Source of the DNA: Streptomyces phaeoluteigriseus
GTDB taxonomy: Bacteria; Actinomycetota; Actinomycetes; Streptomycetales; Streptomycetaceae
DNA: 33,970 nucleotides
NCBI RefSeq assembly: GCF_001896135.2
Contig: NZ_MPOH02000015.1
Location: forward strand, 847,900-881,869
Direction of reading: 5' to 3'
In this document: positions 1 through 8,299 of the stretch, in pieces
Layout: each line of letters begins with the position of its first letter
Numbering within the stretch: the first letter of the stretch is position 1
The notes under the pieces: generated by a model
Told to the model about the DNA's origin: nothing
What the model saw: only the letters and a program-made list of their open reading frames with translations
Databases searched by the model: none
Position numbers and translations under genes: made by a program

Positions 1-239
1 GGGGAGGGGCGAGGCGGGGACGGCGAGGTTGGTGGGTGAGGGCGCGGAGGGTGGTGGGCAGGGGCGCGGAGGTGAGTGGGTGGGGTCGGCGCCGTGGTGG
101 TGCGTCGAGCCCTCGCCGGTTGGGCGTACTGCCAGGCGCCGCCATGGTCCTACGGGGCAGAGCCGGGCCACGCGACGGAGCTTCGGATGCGCCGAGACGG
201 CCCGCACCCGGCCCGTTCGGCCATCCCCCGGTGCTCGGA
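1..239. other. Non-coding G-rich stretch, no gene recognised
   Basis: The first ~130 bases are strongly G-rich on the plus strand (runs such as GGGGAGGGG, GGGTGGGG). Several overlapping open frames run through here, but they are Arg/Pro-rich, resemble no family I know and lack convincing ribosome binding sites. I see only upstream flank of the repeat array and of the AbfB-domain gene. A gene ending left of the window cannot be excluded. Confidence 0.5.
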
Positions 240-335
240 AACCCGTTCCCTCGGTGCCGGGGAACCGTTCCCTCGGTGCCGGGGAACCGTTCCCTCGGTG
301 CCGGGGAACCGTTCCCGCGGTGCCGGGGAACCGTT
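240..335. repeat. Tandem array of 22-bp palindrome-containing repeats
   Basis: About four consecutive copies of a 22-bp unit (AACCGTTCCC, then TCGGTGCCGGGG) plus a partial fifth (AACCGTT at 329-335). Copies begin near 240, 263, 285 and 307; copy 1 has one extra C and copy 4 has one T-to-G change. Each copy junction creates the inverted repeat GGGAAC-C-GTTCCC, so the array presents regularly spaced palindromes two helical turns apart. It lies about 120-215 bp upstream of the AbfB-domain gene. It could be a multi-operator regulatory array or a local minisatellite; no known binding protein is recognised. Confidence 0.85.
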
Positions 336-456
336 ATGGAAACCGCTCACTCAAACGGCTGCTCGGGAGTCACTCGTTCCACTACTGTTTCACCGTTCAC
401 ACACCGGGCCATCGCAGCCGTGGCCGCCCACTCGGGCGCCGCTGGAGGAACAGCGC

Positions 457-1293
457 ATGCCAGACAACAAGTCCCGGCCTCCCCAGGAGCCCCTCTGGGA
501 GCACGGCTGGGCCCCGGACACCTCCCGGGCACCCGGAACGCGACGGCTGTGGCTGGCCGGTGTCCTCGCCGTCGCCACCGTCGTGGCCTGCGTCGCCACC
601 GTCTCCCTCACGGACCGGCCCTCTGACGAGAGGTCAGCCTCCGGAGAAGGGCGGACGACGTCCGACAAGGAGACCTCGTCGGGGCTCATCTCGTTCGCCT
701 CCCCCACGGTGAGCGGGTCGCCCTCGGCTTCCGCCACGCAGAGGGGTGCTTCTCCGTCGGCTTCGGCCTCCTCCTCCGCTTCGCCTTCGCCGAACGGCGG
801 TTCCCCGGCGTCTGCTTCGGCCTCGCCCTCCCCGTCGGCCCCGGCCGCCGGCGGCGGTTCCGATCCGGAGCCCGCGGTCGTGCGGCGCTCGGTGCAGTCC
901 GTCAACCACCCCGACCGTCACTGGCGGGTGGGCGACGGGCGGGTGCGGCTCGAAGTGGCCGGAGGGTCCGAGTTCCGTGCGGACGCCACGTTCACCGTGG
1001 TCAAGGGACTTGCCGACGCCTCGTGTCACTCGTTCCGCACGTCCGACGGGACCCATCTGCGCCACCGCGACTTCGTCCTGCGCGCGGAACGCGACGACGG
1101 CTCCTCACTGTTCCGGCAGGACGCCACCTTCTGCGCCCGCGCCTCCCACCTCGGCGCGGTCATGCTGGAGTCGGTGAACTATCCGGGGTACTTCCTCCGC
1201 CACCAGAACTTCCAGGTGAAGCTGGAGCGGTATGAGCACGGCGGGCAGTACGCCTCCGACTCCGCCTTCCGGCTCGTGGAGGGGCTGGCCTAG
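457..1293 (+). CDS. Membrane-anchored protein with extracytoplasmic AbfB-like (arabinose-binding) domain
   Basis: This 278-residue protein has a charged cytoplasmic N-terminus, one hydrophobic segment (about 31-51, LWLAGVLAVATVVACVATVS), a long low-complexity Ser/Ala/Pro linker (about 75-135) and a C-terminal domain (about 144-276). The C-terminal domain has beta-trefoil-like repeats typical of AbfB/CBM42: VQSVNHPDRHWR, FRTSDGTHLRHRDFVLRAE and LESVNYPGYFLRHQNFQVKLE. AbfB modules bind arabinofuranose side chains of arabinoxylan. Here there is no catalytic domain, so the protein probably displays a sugar-binding module at the cell surface; that role is inferred. Cys190 and Cys226 might pair. 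The ATG at 457 is chosen because GGAGGA precedes it at a normal distance and the frame further upstream is repeat DNA. Confidence 0.8.
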   Translation: MPDNKSRPPQEPLWEHGWAPDTSRAPGTRRLWLAGVLAVATVVACVATVSLTDRPSDERSASGEGRTTSDKETSSGLISFASPTVSGSPSASATQRGASPSASASSSASPSPNGGSPASASASPSPSAPAAGGGSDPEPAVVRRSVQSVNHPDRHWRVGDGRVRLEVAGGSEFRADATFTVVKGLADASCHSFRTSDGTHLRHRDFVLRAERDDGSSLFRQDATFCARASHLGAVMLESVNYPGYFLRHQNFQVKLERYEHGGQYASDSAFRLVEGLA

Positions 1294-1505
1294 GCTGGTC
1301 GTTCGGATCACGCCGCAGACGCGGGGTCCGGCACGCGCATCTGCCGCGTTGTCGTCGGTTGCCGACGCTCCGCGGCAACGCCCTCCTCCGCCTTGCGGCC
1401 GCACGCACCGACCCCGCTCACCGGCACTGAACAGCGCTGTCGACTTCCCGCGACCTGATCCAAACGACAGGCCCTAGGAGCGCGCCGGAAGAAGACGAAG
1501 ACAGA
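1294..1505. other. Intergenic spacer between convergent genes
   Basis: No gene is seen here. A short inverted repeat, GTTGCCG (1358-1364) with CGGCAAC (1373-1379), could be a weak hairpin at the end of the AbfB-domain transcript. The rest is unremarkable. Confidence 0.4.
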
Positions 1506-1540
1506 GAACGGCGGCGTCCGCAGGGGACGCCGCCGTTCTT
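1506..1540. terminator. Strong bidirectional hairpin terminator
   Basis: A perfect 14-bp stem (GAACGGCGGCGTCC at 1506-1519 with GGACGCCGCCGTTC at 1525-1538) encloses a 5-base loop and is followed on the plus strand by TT. It sits 25 bp past the stop of the last suf gene on the minus strand and downstream of the plus-strand AbfB-domain gene, so it can serve both convergent transcripts. Confidence 0.85.
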
Positions 1541-1564
1541 GTGCTGCGGGGGTGCCGCGGAATC

Positions 1565-1897
1565 TCAGACGTTGAAGCCCAGTGCGCGAAGCTGCTCGCG
1601 GCCGTCGTCCGTGATCTTGTCCGGGCCCCACGGCGGCATCCAGACCCAGTTGATCCGCAACTCGTTGACCAGGCCGTCCGTGGCGGACTTCGCCTGGTCC
1701 TCGATGACGTCCGTCAGCGGACAGGCCGCGGACGTCAGGGTCATGTCGATCGTCGCGATGTTCGCGTCGTCGATGTGGATGCCGTAGATCAGCCCGAGGT
1801 TGACGACATCGATGCCCAGTTCGGGGTCGACGACGTCGTACAGCGCCTCGCGGACCTCCTCCTCGGAGGCCGGCTTCATCTCAACGGTCTCGCTCAT
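1565..1897 (-). CDS. sufT: SufT-like MIP18/DUF59 iron-sulfur assembly factor
   Basis: This 110-residue protein of the MIP18/DUF59 (PaaD-like) family supports Fe-S cluster maturation and target delivery. Visible family motifs are DPELGIDVVNLGLIYG in the N-terminal half and MTLTSAACPLTDVIEDQ, whose Cys is the conserved family cysteine; the C-terminal WMPPWGPDKITDDGREQL segment is also typical. The ATG at 1897 overlaps the sufU stop (ATGA), has a purine-rich AAAGGAAG upstream, and gives the usual family length; a longer in-frame start would run into sufU. It is the last gene of the suf operon and is presumably translationally coupled to sufU. The role in cluster carriage is known for the family and inferred here. 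Confidence 0.93.
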   Translation of the reverse strand: MSETVEMKPASEEEVREALYDVVDPELGIDVVNLGLIYGIHIDDANIATIDMTLTSAACPLTDVIEDQAKSATDGLVNELRINWVWMPPWGPDKITDDGREQLRALGFNV

Positions 1898-2358
1898 GCC
1901 GTCTTCCTTTCGGCGTCGGCGCCCAGCGCCTGGGCCGTCGCGTCCTTCCACGCCATCCAGCTCAGGAGGGCGCACTTGACCCGTGCCGGGTACTTGGAGA
2001 CACCGGCGAACGCGACCGCGTCCTCCAGCACCTCCTCCATCGCCTCGTCCGGCTCGACCCGGCCCTTGGACTGCATCAGCTCCAGGAAGGTCTCCTGGAT
2101 CCTCTGCGCATCGGCCAGGTCCTTGCCGACCAGCAGGTCGTTCAGCACGGAGGCGGAGGCCTGGCTGATCGAACAGCCCTGGCCCTCGTACGAGACGTCG
2201 CTGATCGTCGTGCCGTCGTACTTCACCCGCAACGTGATCTCGTCACCGCACGTCGGGTTGACGTGGTGCACCTCGGCATCGCCGTCCCGCAAGCCCCGCC
2301 CGTGCGGGTGCTTGTAGTGGTCCAGGATGACTTCCTGGTACATCGAATCCAGCTTCAC
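1894..2358 (-). CDS. sufU: SufU, zinc-dependent sulfur-transfer partner of SufS
   Basis: This 154-residue IscU/NifU-N-fold protein has three conserved cysteines at about 37 (NPTCGD), 62 (GQGCSIS) and 129 (ARVKCALL). It also has the extra ~20-residue segment between the second and third Cys that marks SufU rather than scaffold IscU. In Gram-positive SUF systems SufU binds zinc and accepts persulfide sulfur from SufS for delivery to SufBCD. The GTG start at 2358 is 16 bp after the sufS stop with GAGGGG upstream and gives the MKLDSMYQEVILDHY N-terminus usual in Streptomyces; an internal ATG at 2343 is a weaker alternative. Confidence 0.96.
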   Translation of the reverse strand: MKLDSMYQEVILDHYKHPHGRGLRDGDAEVHHVNPTCGDEITLRVKYDGTTISDVSYEGQGCSISQASASVLNDLLVGKDLADAQRIQETFLELMQSKGRVEPDEAMEEVLEDAVAFAGVSKYPARVKCALLSWMAWKDATAQALGADAERKTA

Positions 2359-2374
2359 GGTTTCAGCACGCCCC

Positions 2375-3627
2375 TCAGCCGAAGAAGTTCCGTACGTGCT
2401 CCAGGCCCTCGACCAACGCGTCGATCTCGGCAGGCGTGGAGTACAGGTAGAACGACGCTCGCGTGGTCGCGGGAATTCCGTAGCGCAGGCAGACCGGGCG
2501 CGCGCAGTGGTGTCCGACGCGGACCGCGATGCCCTGCTCGTCGAGGACCTGGCCCACGTCGTGCGGGTGGATGTCGCCGAGCGTGAAGGAGATCGCGGCG
2601 CCCCGCTCCTCGGCCGTGGCCGGGCCGATGATCCGCAGGCCGGGGACCTCGCCGAGCCGCTTCACCGCGTACTCGGTGACCGCGTGCTCATGGGCGAGGA
2701 TCTTGTCCATGCCGATCGCGGACAGGTAGTCGATCGCCGCGCCCAGACCGACCGCCTGCGCGATCGGTGGGGTACCCGCCTCGAACTTGTGGGGAGCGGG
2801 CGCGTAGGTCGAGGAGTGCATCGACACCGTCTCGATCATCTCGCCGCCGCCCAGGAACGGGGGCAGGTCCTCCAGCAGCTCCTGGCGGCCCCAGAGGACG
2901 CCGATGCCGGTCGGACCGCACATCTTGTGGCCGGTGAAGGCCACGAAGTCGGCCTGGAGGGCCTGTACGTCCATCGGCATGTGCGGCGCGGCCTGGGAGG
3001 CGTCGATGCACACCAGTGCGCCGACCTCCTGCGCGCGGCGCACTATCGCCTCGACCGGGTTGATCGTGCCCAGGATGTTCGACACCAGCACGAAGGAGAC
3101 GATCTTCGTCTTCTCGGTGATGATCTCGTCGATGTTGGACAGGTCGAGGCGGCCGTCGTCGGTGAGGCCGAACCACTTCAGCTTCGCGCCCGTGCGCTGG
3201 GACAGCAGCTGCCACGGCACGATGTTGGAGTGGTGCTCCATCTCCGTGATGACGATCTCGGTCTCGGCGTCCACGCGGTAGGGCTCGTCGGCCCAGCCCA
3301 GCATGTTCGCGACCAGGTTCAGCGACTCGGAGGCGTTCTTGGTGAAGATGACCTCGTCGCGGCTGGGCGCGTTGATGAACTCCGCGACCTTGTCACGCGC
3401 ACCCTCGTACAGCGCCGTGGCCTCCTCGGCGAGCACATGCACACCGCGGTGGACGTTGGCGTTGTACCGCTCGTAGTACTCGTTGAGGGCGTCCAGCACC
3501 TGGCGCGGCTTCTGCGAGGTCGCCGCGTTGTCCAGGTACACGAGCTTCCGGTCGTCGTGGACCATGCGGTCCAGGATCGGGAAGTCCTTGCGGATCGCCT
3601 CGGTGTCGAGGAGGCCCGGCAGCTGCG

Positions 3628-3631
<4 letters not shown>
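2375..3631 (-). CDS. sufS: SufS cysteine desulfurase
   Basis: This 418-residue PLP-dependent class V aminotransferase removes sulfur from L-cysteine and forms an enzyme persulfide for Fe-S assembly. Visible features are the substrate region YLDNAATSQKP (32-42), MEHHSNIVPW (131-140), the PLP-binding lysine in TGHKMCGPTG (Lys236) and the persulfide cysteine in RVGHHCARPVC (Cys376), with the short lobe typical of group II SufS. Length is normal and no key residue is missing. The GTG start overlaps the sufC stop (GTGA), and sufU follows after a short gap, as expected for a SufS/SufU pair. Confidence 0.97.
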
Positions 3632-4392
<761 letters not shown>

Positions 4393-4399
4393 GGGTGCC

Positions 4400-4717
4400 T
4401 CAGGACTCCTGGGTGAGGGAGACGAGAACGTCGTCCCCTTCGATCTTTACGGGGTATACGGGGACGGGGCGCGTCGCGGGAAGGCCGGACGGCTTGCCGG
4501 TGCGGAGGTCGAACGCGGATCCGTGCAGCCAGCACTCGATCTGACAGTCCTCCACCTCGCCCTCGGAGAGCGAGACGTTCGCGTGCGAGCAGATGTCGTG
4601 GATGGCGAACACCTCCCCCTCGGTCTGCACGACCGAGACCGGTGTGCCGTCGAGTTCCACCCGTTTGGGGGTGTCCTCCTCCAGCTCGCTCAGTCCACAG
4701 GCGCGTACGAAGGCCAT
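4400..4717 (-). CDS. Rieske-type [2Fe-2S] ferredoxin of the suf operon
   Basis: This 105-residue small Rieske protein has cluster ligands in CSH (Cys43, His45) and CWLH (Cys62, His65), followed by GSAFDLRTGKP. It resembles the soluble ferredoxins (NirD/BphF-like) of dioxygenase systems and is regularly encoded between sufD and sufC in actinobacteria. It may supply electrons for cluster assembly, but that function is not established. The ATG at 4717 shares one base with the sufD stop (TGATG). A long overlapping frame extends farther upstream, but it merely runs antiparallel in sufD, so the internal ATG is correct. Confidence 0.93.
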   Translation of the reverse strand: MAFVRACGLSELEEDTPKRVELDGTPVSVVQTEGEVFAIHDICSHANVSLSEGEVEDCQIECWLHGSAFDLRTGKPSGLPATRPVPVYPVKIEGDDVLVSLTQES

Positions 4718-5934
4718 CAGAGGGTGGCCTCCAGCTCTGCGTCGATCTTCACGAGGAGGCGCTCCTCGATGTCGTCGACACCGATCTGCTGCACCAGCTC
4801 GGCGAAGAAGCCGCGCACCACCAGGCGGCGGGCGTCGTCGGCGGCGATGCCGCGGGCCATCAGGTAGAACAGCTGCTCGTCGTCGAAGCGGCCGGTCGCC
4901 GAGGCGTGGCCGGCGCCGACGATCTCGCCGGTCTCGATCTCCAGGTTGGGCACGGAGTCGACGCGGGCACCGTCGGTCAGAACCAGATTGCGGTTCATCT
5001 CGTAGGTGTCCGTGCCCTCGGCCGTGGCCTCGATCAGCACGTCGCCGATCCACACCGCGTGCGCCCCGTCGCCCTGGAGGGCGCCCTTGTAGGCGACGTT
5101 CGACTTGCAGTGCGGGGTGTTGTGGTCGACGAGGAGACGGTGCTCCTGGTGCTGGCCCGCGTCGGTGAAGTAGAGGCCGAACAGCTCGGCCTCGCCGCCG
5201 GTGCCGGCGTACGCGACGCGCGGGTGCAGCCGGACGAGGTCGCCGCCGAAGGTGACCACGAACGACTTGAAGGTCGCGTCCCGGCCGATCAGCGCGTTGT
5301 GCTGGCCCACGTGCACGGCCTTGTCGTCCCAGTCCTGGACGGAGACGACGGTCAGCTTGGCGCCGTCCCCGAGGATGTAGTCGACGTTGGCGGCGAGCAC
5401 GGTGTCGCCAGTGTGGTCGATGACGACGACGGCCTCGGCGAAGGCTCCCAGCTCGATGACCTGGTGCCCGTAGGCGACCCCGCCCTGGCCGTGCACGGCG
5501 ATGCGGATCGGCTCGGTGAGGACCGTCTCCTTGGGGACGGTGACGACACCGGCCTTCTCGAACGCCGAGTACGCCTGGGCGGCGACGCGGTCCACGGGGG
5601 CGCCCGCCCGGCCGAGGCGCGCGTCGTCACGGCCGACGGTCTCCACGACGACGCCCGCCGGGGCGTCGATGTCGATCCTCACACCGTCGCCGGTGGCGAC
5701 CGCGGTGCCGTCGTGCAGGCCACGCAGCCGCTCCAGCGGGGTGAACCGCCACTCCTCCTCACGGCCGTGCGGGACCGGGAAGTCCGCCACGTCGAAGGAG
5801 GGGGGCGCGCTCATGCGCGTCGCGACGGTGGACTCGGCGGCCACCGCGATCTGGCCGGCAGTGGTGGATCCCACCGGTGGGGGTCCCCCCGCCCTAACGG
5901 AGTTGAGGGTGGGGGCGTTCTGAGCCTCAGCCAT
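4717..5934 (-). CDS. sufD: SufD, Fe-S cluster assembly scaffold subunit
   Basis: This 405-residue SufB/SufD-family protein (right-handed beta-helix core) forms the SufBCD scaffold with SufB and SufC. Recognisable segments are REEEWRFTPLERL near the N-terminus, YTDAGQHQEHRLLVDHNTPH-like residues in mid-protein, and a C-terminal helical region ending in KIDAELEATL. The N-terminus carries a Gly/Pro-rich segment (about residues 8-21, TLNSVRAGGPPP) encoded by palindromic DNA at about 5870-5918. From memory it is absent from the S. coelicolor protein, which suggests an in-frame insertion. The ATG at 5934 is 61 bp after the sufB stop. Confidence 0.95.
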   Translation of the reverse strand: MAEAQNAPTLNSVRAGGPPPVGSTTAGQIAVAAESTVATRMSAPPSFDVADFPVPHGREEEWRFTPLERLRGLHDGTAVATGDGVRIDIDAPAGVVVETVGRDDARLGRAGAPVDRVAAQAYSAFEKAGVVTVPKETVLTEPIRIAVHGQGGVAYGHQVIELGAFAEAVVVIDHTGDTVLAANVDYILGDGAKLTVVSVQDWDDKAVHVGQHNALIGRDATFKSFVVTFGGDLVRLHPRVAYAGTGGEAELFGLYFTDAGQHQEHRLLVDHNTPHCKSNVAYKGALQGDGAHAVWIGDVLIEATAEGTDTYEMNRNLVLTDGARVDSVPNLEIETGEIVGAGHASATGRFDDEQLFYLMARGIAADDARRLVVRGFFAELVQQIGVDDIEERLLVKIDAELEATL

Positions 5935-5995
5935 GGCTGTCGGTCTGCTCTCTTCCTACGTCAGAAATCTGGCGACTGCTTCGGGGCGGCGGGTC

Positions 5996-7417
5996 CTAAC
6001 CGACCGCGCCTTCCATCTGCAGCTCGATCAGCCGGTTGAGCTCCAGCGCGTACTCCATCGGCAGCTCCTTGGCGATGGGCTCGACGAAGCCGCGCACGAT
6101 CATGGCCATCGCCTCGAACTCGCTCAGACCACGGCTCATCAGGTAGAAGAGCTGGTCGTCGGAGACCTTGGAGACGGTCGCCTCGTGGCCCATGGACACG
6201 TCGTCCTCGCGGACGTCCACGTACGGGTACGTGTCGGAGCGGGAGATGGTGTCCACGAGCAGCGCGTCGCACAGCACGTTGGACTTGGAGCCGTGGGCGC
6301 CCTCGCCGATCTCCACCAGACCACGGTAGGAGGTACGGCCGCCACCGCGGGCGACGGACTTCGACACGATGTTGGACGAGGTGTTCGGCGCCATGTGGAC
6401 CATCTTGGAGCCGGCGTCCTGGTGCTGGCCCTCGCCCGCGAAGGCGATGGACAGGGTCTCGCCCTTGGCGTGCTCGCCCATCAGGTAGACGGCCGGGTAC
6501 TTCATCGTCACCTTGGAGCCGATGTTGCCGTCGATCCACTCCATGGTCGCGCCCTCGTAGGCGACGGCGCGCTTGGTGACCAGGTTGTAGACGTTGTTCG
6601 ACCAGTTCTGGATGGTCGTGTAACGGCAGCGGGCGTTCTTCTTGACGATGATCTCGACGACCGCGCTGTGCAGCGAGTCCGACTTGTAGATCGGGGCCGT
6701 ACAACCCTCGACGTAGTGCACGTAGGCACCCTCGTCGACGATGATCAGGGTCCGCTCGAACTGGCCCATGTTCTCCGTGTTGATGCGGAAGTAGGCCTGG
6801 AGCGGGATCTCGACGTGCACGCCCTTCGGCACGTAGATGAAGGAGCCGCCGGACCACACCGCGGTGTTCAGCGACGCGAACTTGTTGTCGCCGACCGGGA
6901 TGACGGTCCCGAAGTACTCCTTGAACAGCTCCGGGTGCTGCTTCAGGGCGGTGTCGGTGTCGAGGAAGATGACGCCCTGCTCCTCCAGGTCCTCGCGGAT
7001 CTGGTGGTAGACGACCTCGGACTCGTACTGGGCGGCGACACCGGCGACGAGGCGCTGCTTCTCCGCCTCGGGGATGCCGAGCCTGTCGTACGTGTTCTTG
7101 ATGTCCTCGGGCAGGTCCTCCCAGGACTCCGCCTGCTTCTCCGTGGAACGCACGAAGTACTTGATGTTGTCGAAGTCGATGCCCGACAGGTCCGAGCCCC
7201 AGTTCGGCATGGGCTTCTTCTCGAACAGGCGCAGGCCCTTGAGACGGAGCTTGGTCATCCACTCCGGCTCGTTCTTCTTCGACGAGATGTCGCGGACGAC
7301 GTCCTCGCTGATGCCGCGCTTCGCAGACGCGCCGGCCGTGTCGGAGTCGGCCCAGCCGTATTCGTACTTACCCAGGCCCTCGAGTTCGGGGTGGGCAGTC
7401 TCCGTGGGGAGAGTCAT
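5996..7417 (-). CDS. sufB: SufB, Fe-S cluster assembly scaffold subunit
   Basis: This 473-residue SufB is the main scaffold subunit on which clusters form with SufD and SufC. Strong family matches include KNEPEWMTKLRLKGL near the N-terminus, WSGGSFIYVPKGVHVEIPLQ, YVHYVEGCTAPIY, KKNARCRYTTIQNWSNNVYN and the C-terminal LSEFEAMAMIVRGFVEP. Length and motifs are complete. The ATG overlaps the sufR stop (ATGA) and is preceded by GGAGGA, which indicates co-transcription and coupling with the regulator gene. Confidence 0.97.
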   Translation of the reverse strand: MTLPTETAHPELEGLGKYEYGWADSDTAGASAKRGISEDVVRDISSKKNEPEWMTKLRLKGLRLFEKKPMPNWGSDLSGIDFDNIKYFVRSTEKQAESWEDLPEDIKNTYDRLGIPEAEKQRLVAGVAAQYESEVVYHQIREDLEEQGVIFLDTDTALKQHPELFKEYFGTVIPVGDNKFASLNTAVWSGGSFIYVPKGVHVEIPLQAYFRINTENMGQFERTLIIVDEGAYVHYVEGCTAPIYKSDSLHSAVVEIIVKKNARCRYTTIQNWSNNVYNLVTKRAVAYEGATMEWIDGNIGSKVTMKYPAVYLMGEHAKGETLSIAFAGEGQHQDAGSKMVHMAPNTSSNIVSKSVARGGGRTSYRGLVEIGEGAHGSKSNVLCDALLVDTISRSDTYPYVDVREDDVSMGHEATVSKVSDDQLFYLMSRGLSEFEAMAMIVRGFVEPIAKELPMEYALELNRLIELQMEGAVG

Positions 7418-8193
7418 GCGGGGTTCCTCCCGGCCGTGCTTGCAGATGCGATATCAGGGGTGTGATCAGTGCTGTGACCAGCGGTGTGATCAGCAGTATG
7501 GGAATTCTTGGGGATGAACGTCGTGCAGACGCCGTCGCCGTGCGCGATCGTCGCCAGTCGCTGGACGTGCGTTCCGAGCAGTTGGGAGAAGATCTCGGTC
7601 TCCGCCTCGCACAGCTGCGGGAACTTCTCCGCGACGTGGGCGACGGGGCAGTGGTGCTGGCACAGCTGCTCGCCGACCGGTGCGCTGCGCGCCGTTGCAG
7701 CGTACCCGTCCGCACTCAGGGCCTTGGCCAGGGCCTGGGTGCGCTGGTCGGGGGCGGCGGCCTCGACCGCCTCGCGGTACCCGGCGGCCTGTTCGGCGAT
7801 CCTCGCGCGAGCGAAGGCGACGACGGCCTCGTCCCCGCCGAGCCGCTCCTGGATGAAGCGGAGGGCGTCCGCGGCGAGCTTGTCGTAGGACTGGTCGAAG
7901 GCGTCGCGTCCGCAGTCGGTGAGCGCGAAGACCTTCGCGGGACGCCCGCGCGTCCGCGCTCCGTACACCCGCTGCTCACGCGCTTCCACGACGTCGTCGG
8001 CGACCAGCGCGTCCAGATGTCGGCGCACGGCCGCCTGGGTGAGCCCCAGTCGTCCGGCCAGCTCGGCGACGGTCGAGGGCCCGTGGTCCAGGATGGAGCG
8101 TGCGACGCGGTTGCGCGTGGAGCGCTCACCGGTCGCCAGCTCTTCCTGAGGGGTCCCCGCGGGGGTCACCCGAGCCTCGCCGACGTTTTTCAC
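7414..8193 (-). CDS. sufR: SufR, Fe-S-sensing repressor of the suf operon
   Basis: This 259-residue DeoR/ArsR-like winged-helix regulator has an N-terminal HTH (STVAELAGRLGLTQAAVRRHLDAL) and a C-terminal half with the cluster-binding cysteines in LCQHHCPVAHVAEKFPQLC. SufR with a [4Fe-4S] cluster represses the suf genes; loss of the cluster relieves repression. The GTG at 8193 is chosen because promoter elements end 7 bp upstream, so the mRNA looks leaderless, and because the following residues KNVGEAR match Streptomyces SufR; a TTG at 8229 would place the start inside the -35. Two oddities are a small insertion (VTPAGTPQ) near the N-terminus and a His-rich tail (HTADHTAGHSTDHT) encoded by 12-bp repeats. 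Confidence 0.93.
   Translation of the reverse strand: MKNVGEARVTPAGTPQEELATGERSTRNRVARSILDHGPSTVAELAGRLGLTQAAVRRHLDALVADDVVEAREQRVYGARTRGRPAKVFALTDCGRDAFDQSYDKLAADALRFIQERLGGDEAVVAFARARIAEQAAGYREAVEAAAPDQRTQALAKALSADGYAATARSAPVGEQLCQHHCPVAHVAEKFPQLCEAETEIFSQLLGTHVQRLATIAHGDGVCTTFIPKNSHTADHTAGHSTDHTPDIASASTAGRNPA
7450..7495. repeat. 12-bp tandem repeat encoding the SufR His-rich tail
   Basis: On the coding (minus) strand, units resembling CTGATCACACCG recur about three and a half times, with two TGATCA palindromes. They translate to four-residue units (ADHT, AGHS, TDHT, PDIA). Each complete unit supplies one His, giving histidines spaced four residues apart. This looks like slippage expansion within the gene. 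Confidence 0.7.
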
Positions 8194-8206
8194 AACGCCA
8201 TTGTTG
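8193..8206 (-). promoter_or_regulatory. SufR operator, CAAC-N6-GTTG
   Basis: The sequence CAACGCCATTGTTG is a perfect palindromic CAAC-N6-GTTG, the SufR box I recall from work on the S. avermitilis suf operon. It covers the proposed -10 and reaches the first base of the sufR GTG codon, so bound SufR would block RNA polymerase. This implies autorepression of the whole operon. Confidence 0.85.
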
Positions 8207-8229
8207 CGTAATTCCTCAGGGGCAGGCAA
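8201..8229 (-). promoter_or_regulatory. Proposed sufR promoter (leaderless)
   Basis: On the minus strand, TTGCCT (8229-8224) as -35 is followed by a 17-bp spacer and CAACAA (8206-8201) as -10. Seven bases later comes the GTG start at 8193. The spacing is ideal, and no ribosome binding site fits that GTG, which supports a leaderless transcript. The SufR box overlaps the -10. Confidence 0.6.
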
Positions 8230-8265
8230 CCCGCGTCCGGATCACCGGTCGGTGCCCTGCGTCAC

Positions 8266-8284
8266 TTAGGTTTACCTAATCTGA
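8266..8284. promoter_or_regulatory. Iron-box-like site (DmdR/IdeR type)
   Basis: TTAGGTTTACCTAATCTGA matches the iron-box consensus TTAGGTTAGGCTAACCTAA at 14 of 19 positions; the first 14 bases also form the near-palindrome TTAGG-TTTA-CCTAA. It lies upstream of the sufR -35 and of the divergent acetyltransferase gene. DmdR1-type repressors bind such boxes with ferrous iron. Binding here is inferred. Confidence 0.45.
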
Positions 8285-8299
8285 CCTGCGCGAACGATC

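Noticed and set aside
1..130. G-rich start of the window as telomeric or origin DNA
   Set aside because: There are no telomere-type palindromes and no DnaA boxes; it is next to core metabolic genes.
240..335. CRISPR array
   Set aside because: The units are directly abutting 22-mers with no unique spacers, and no cas genes are present.
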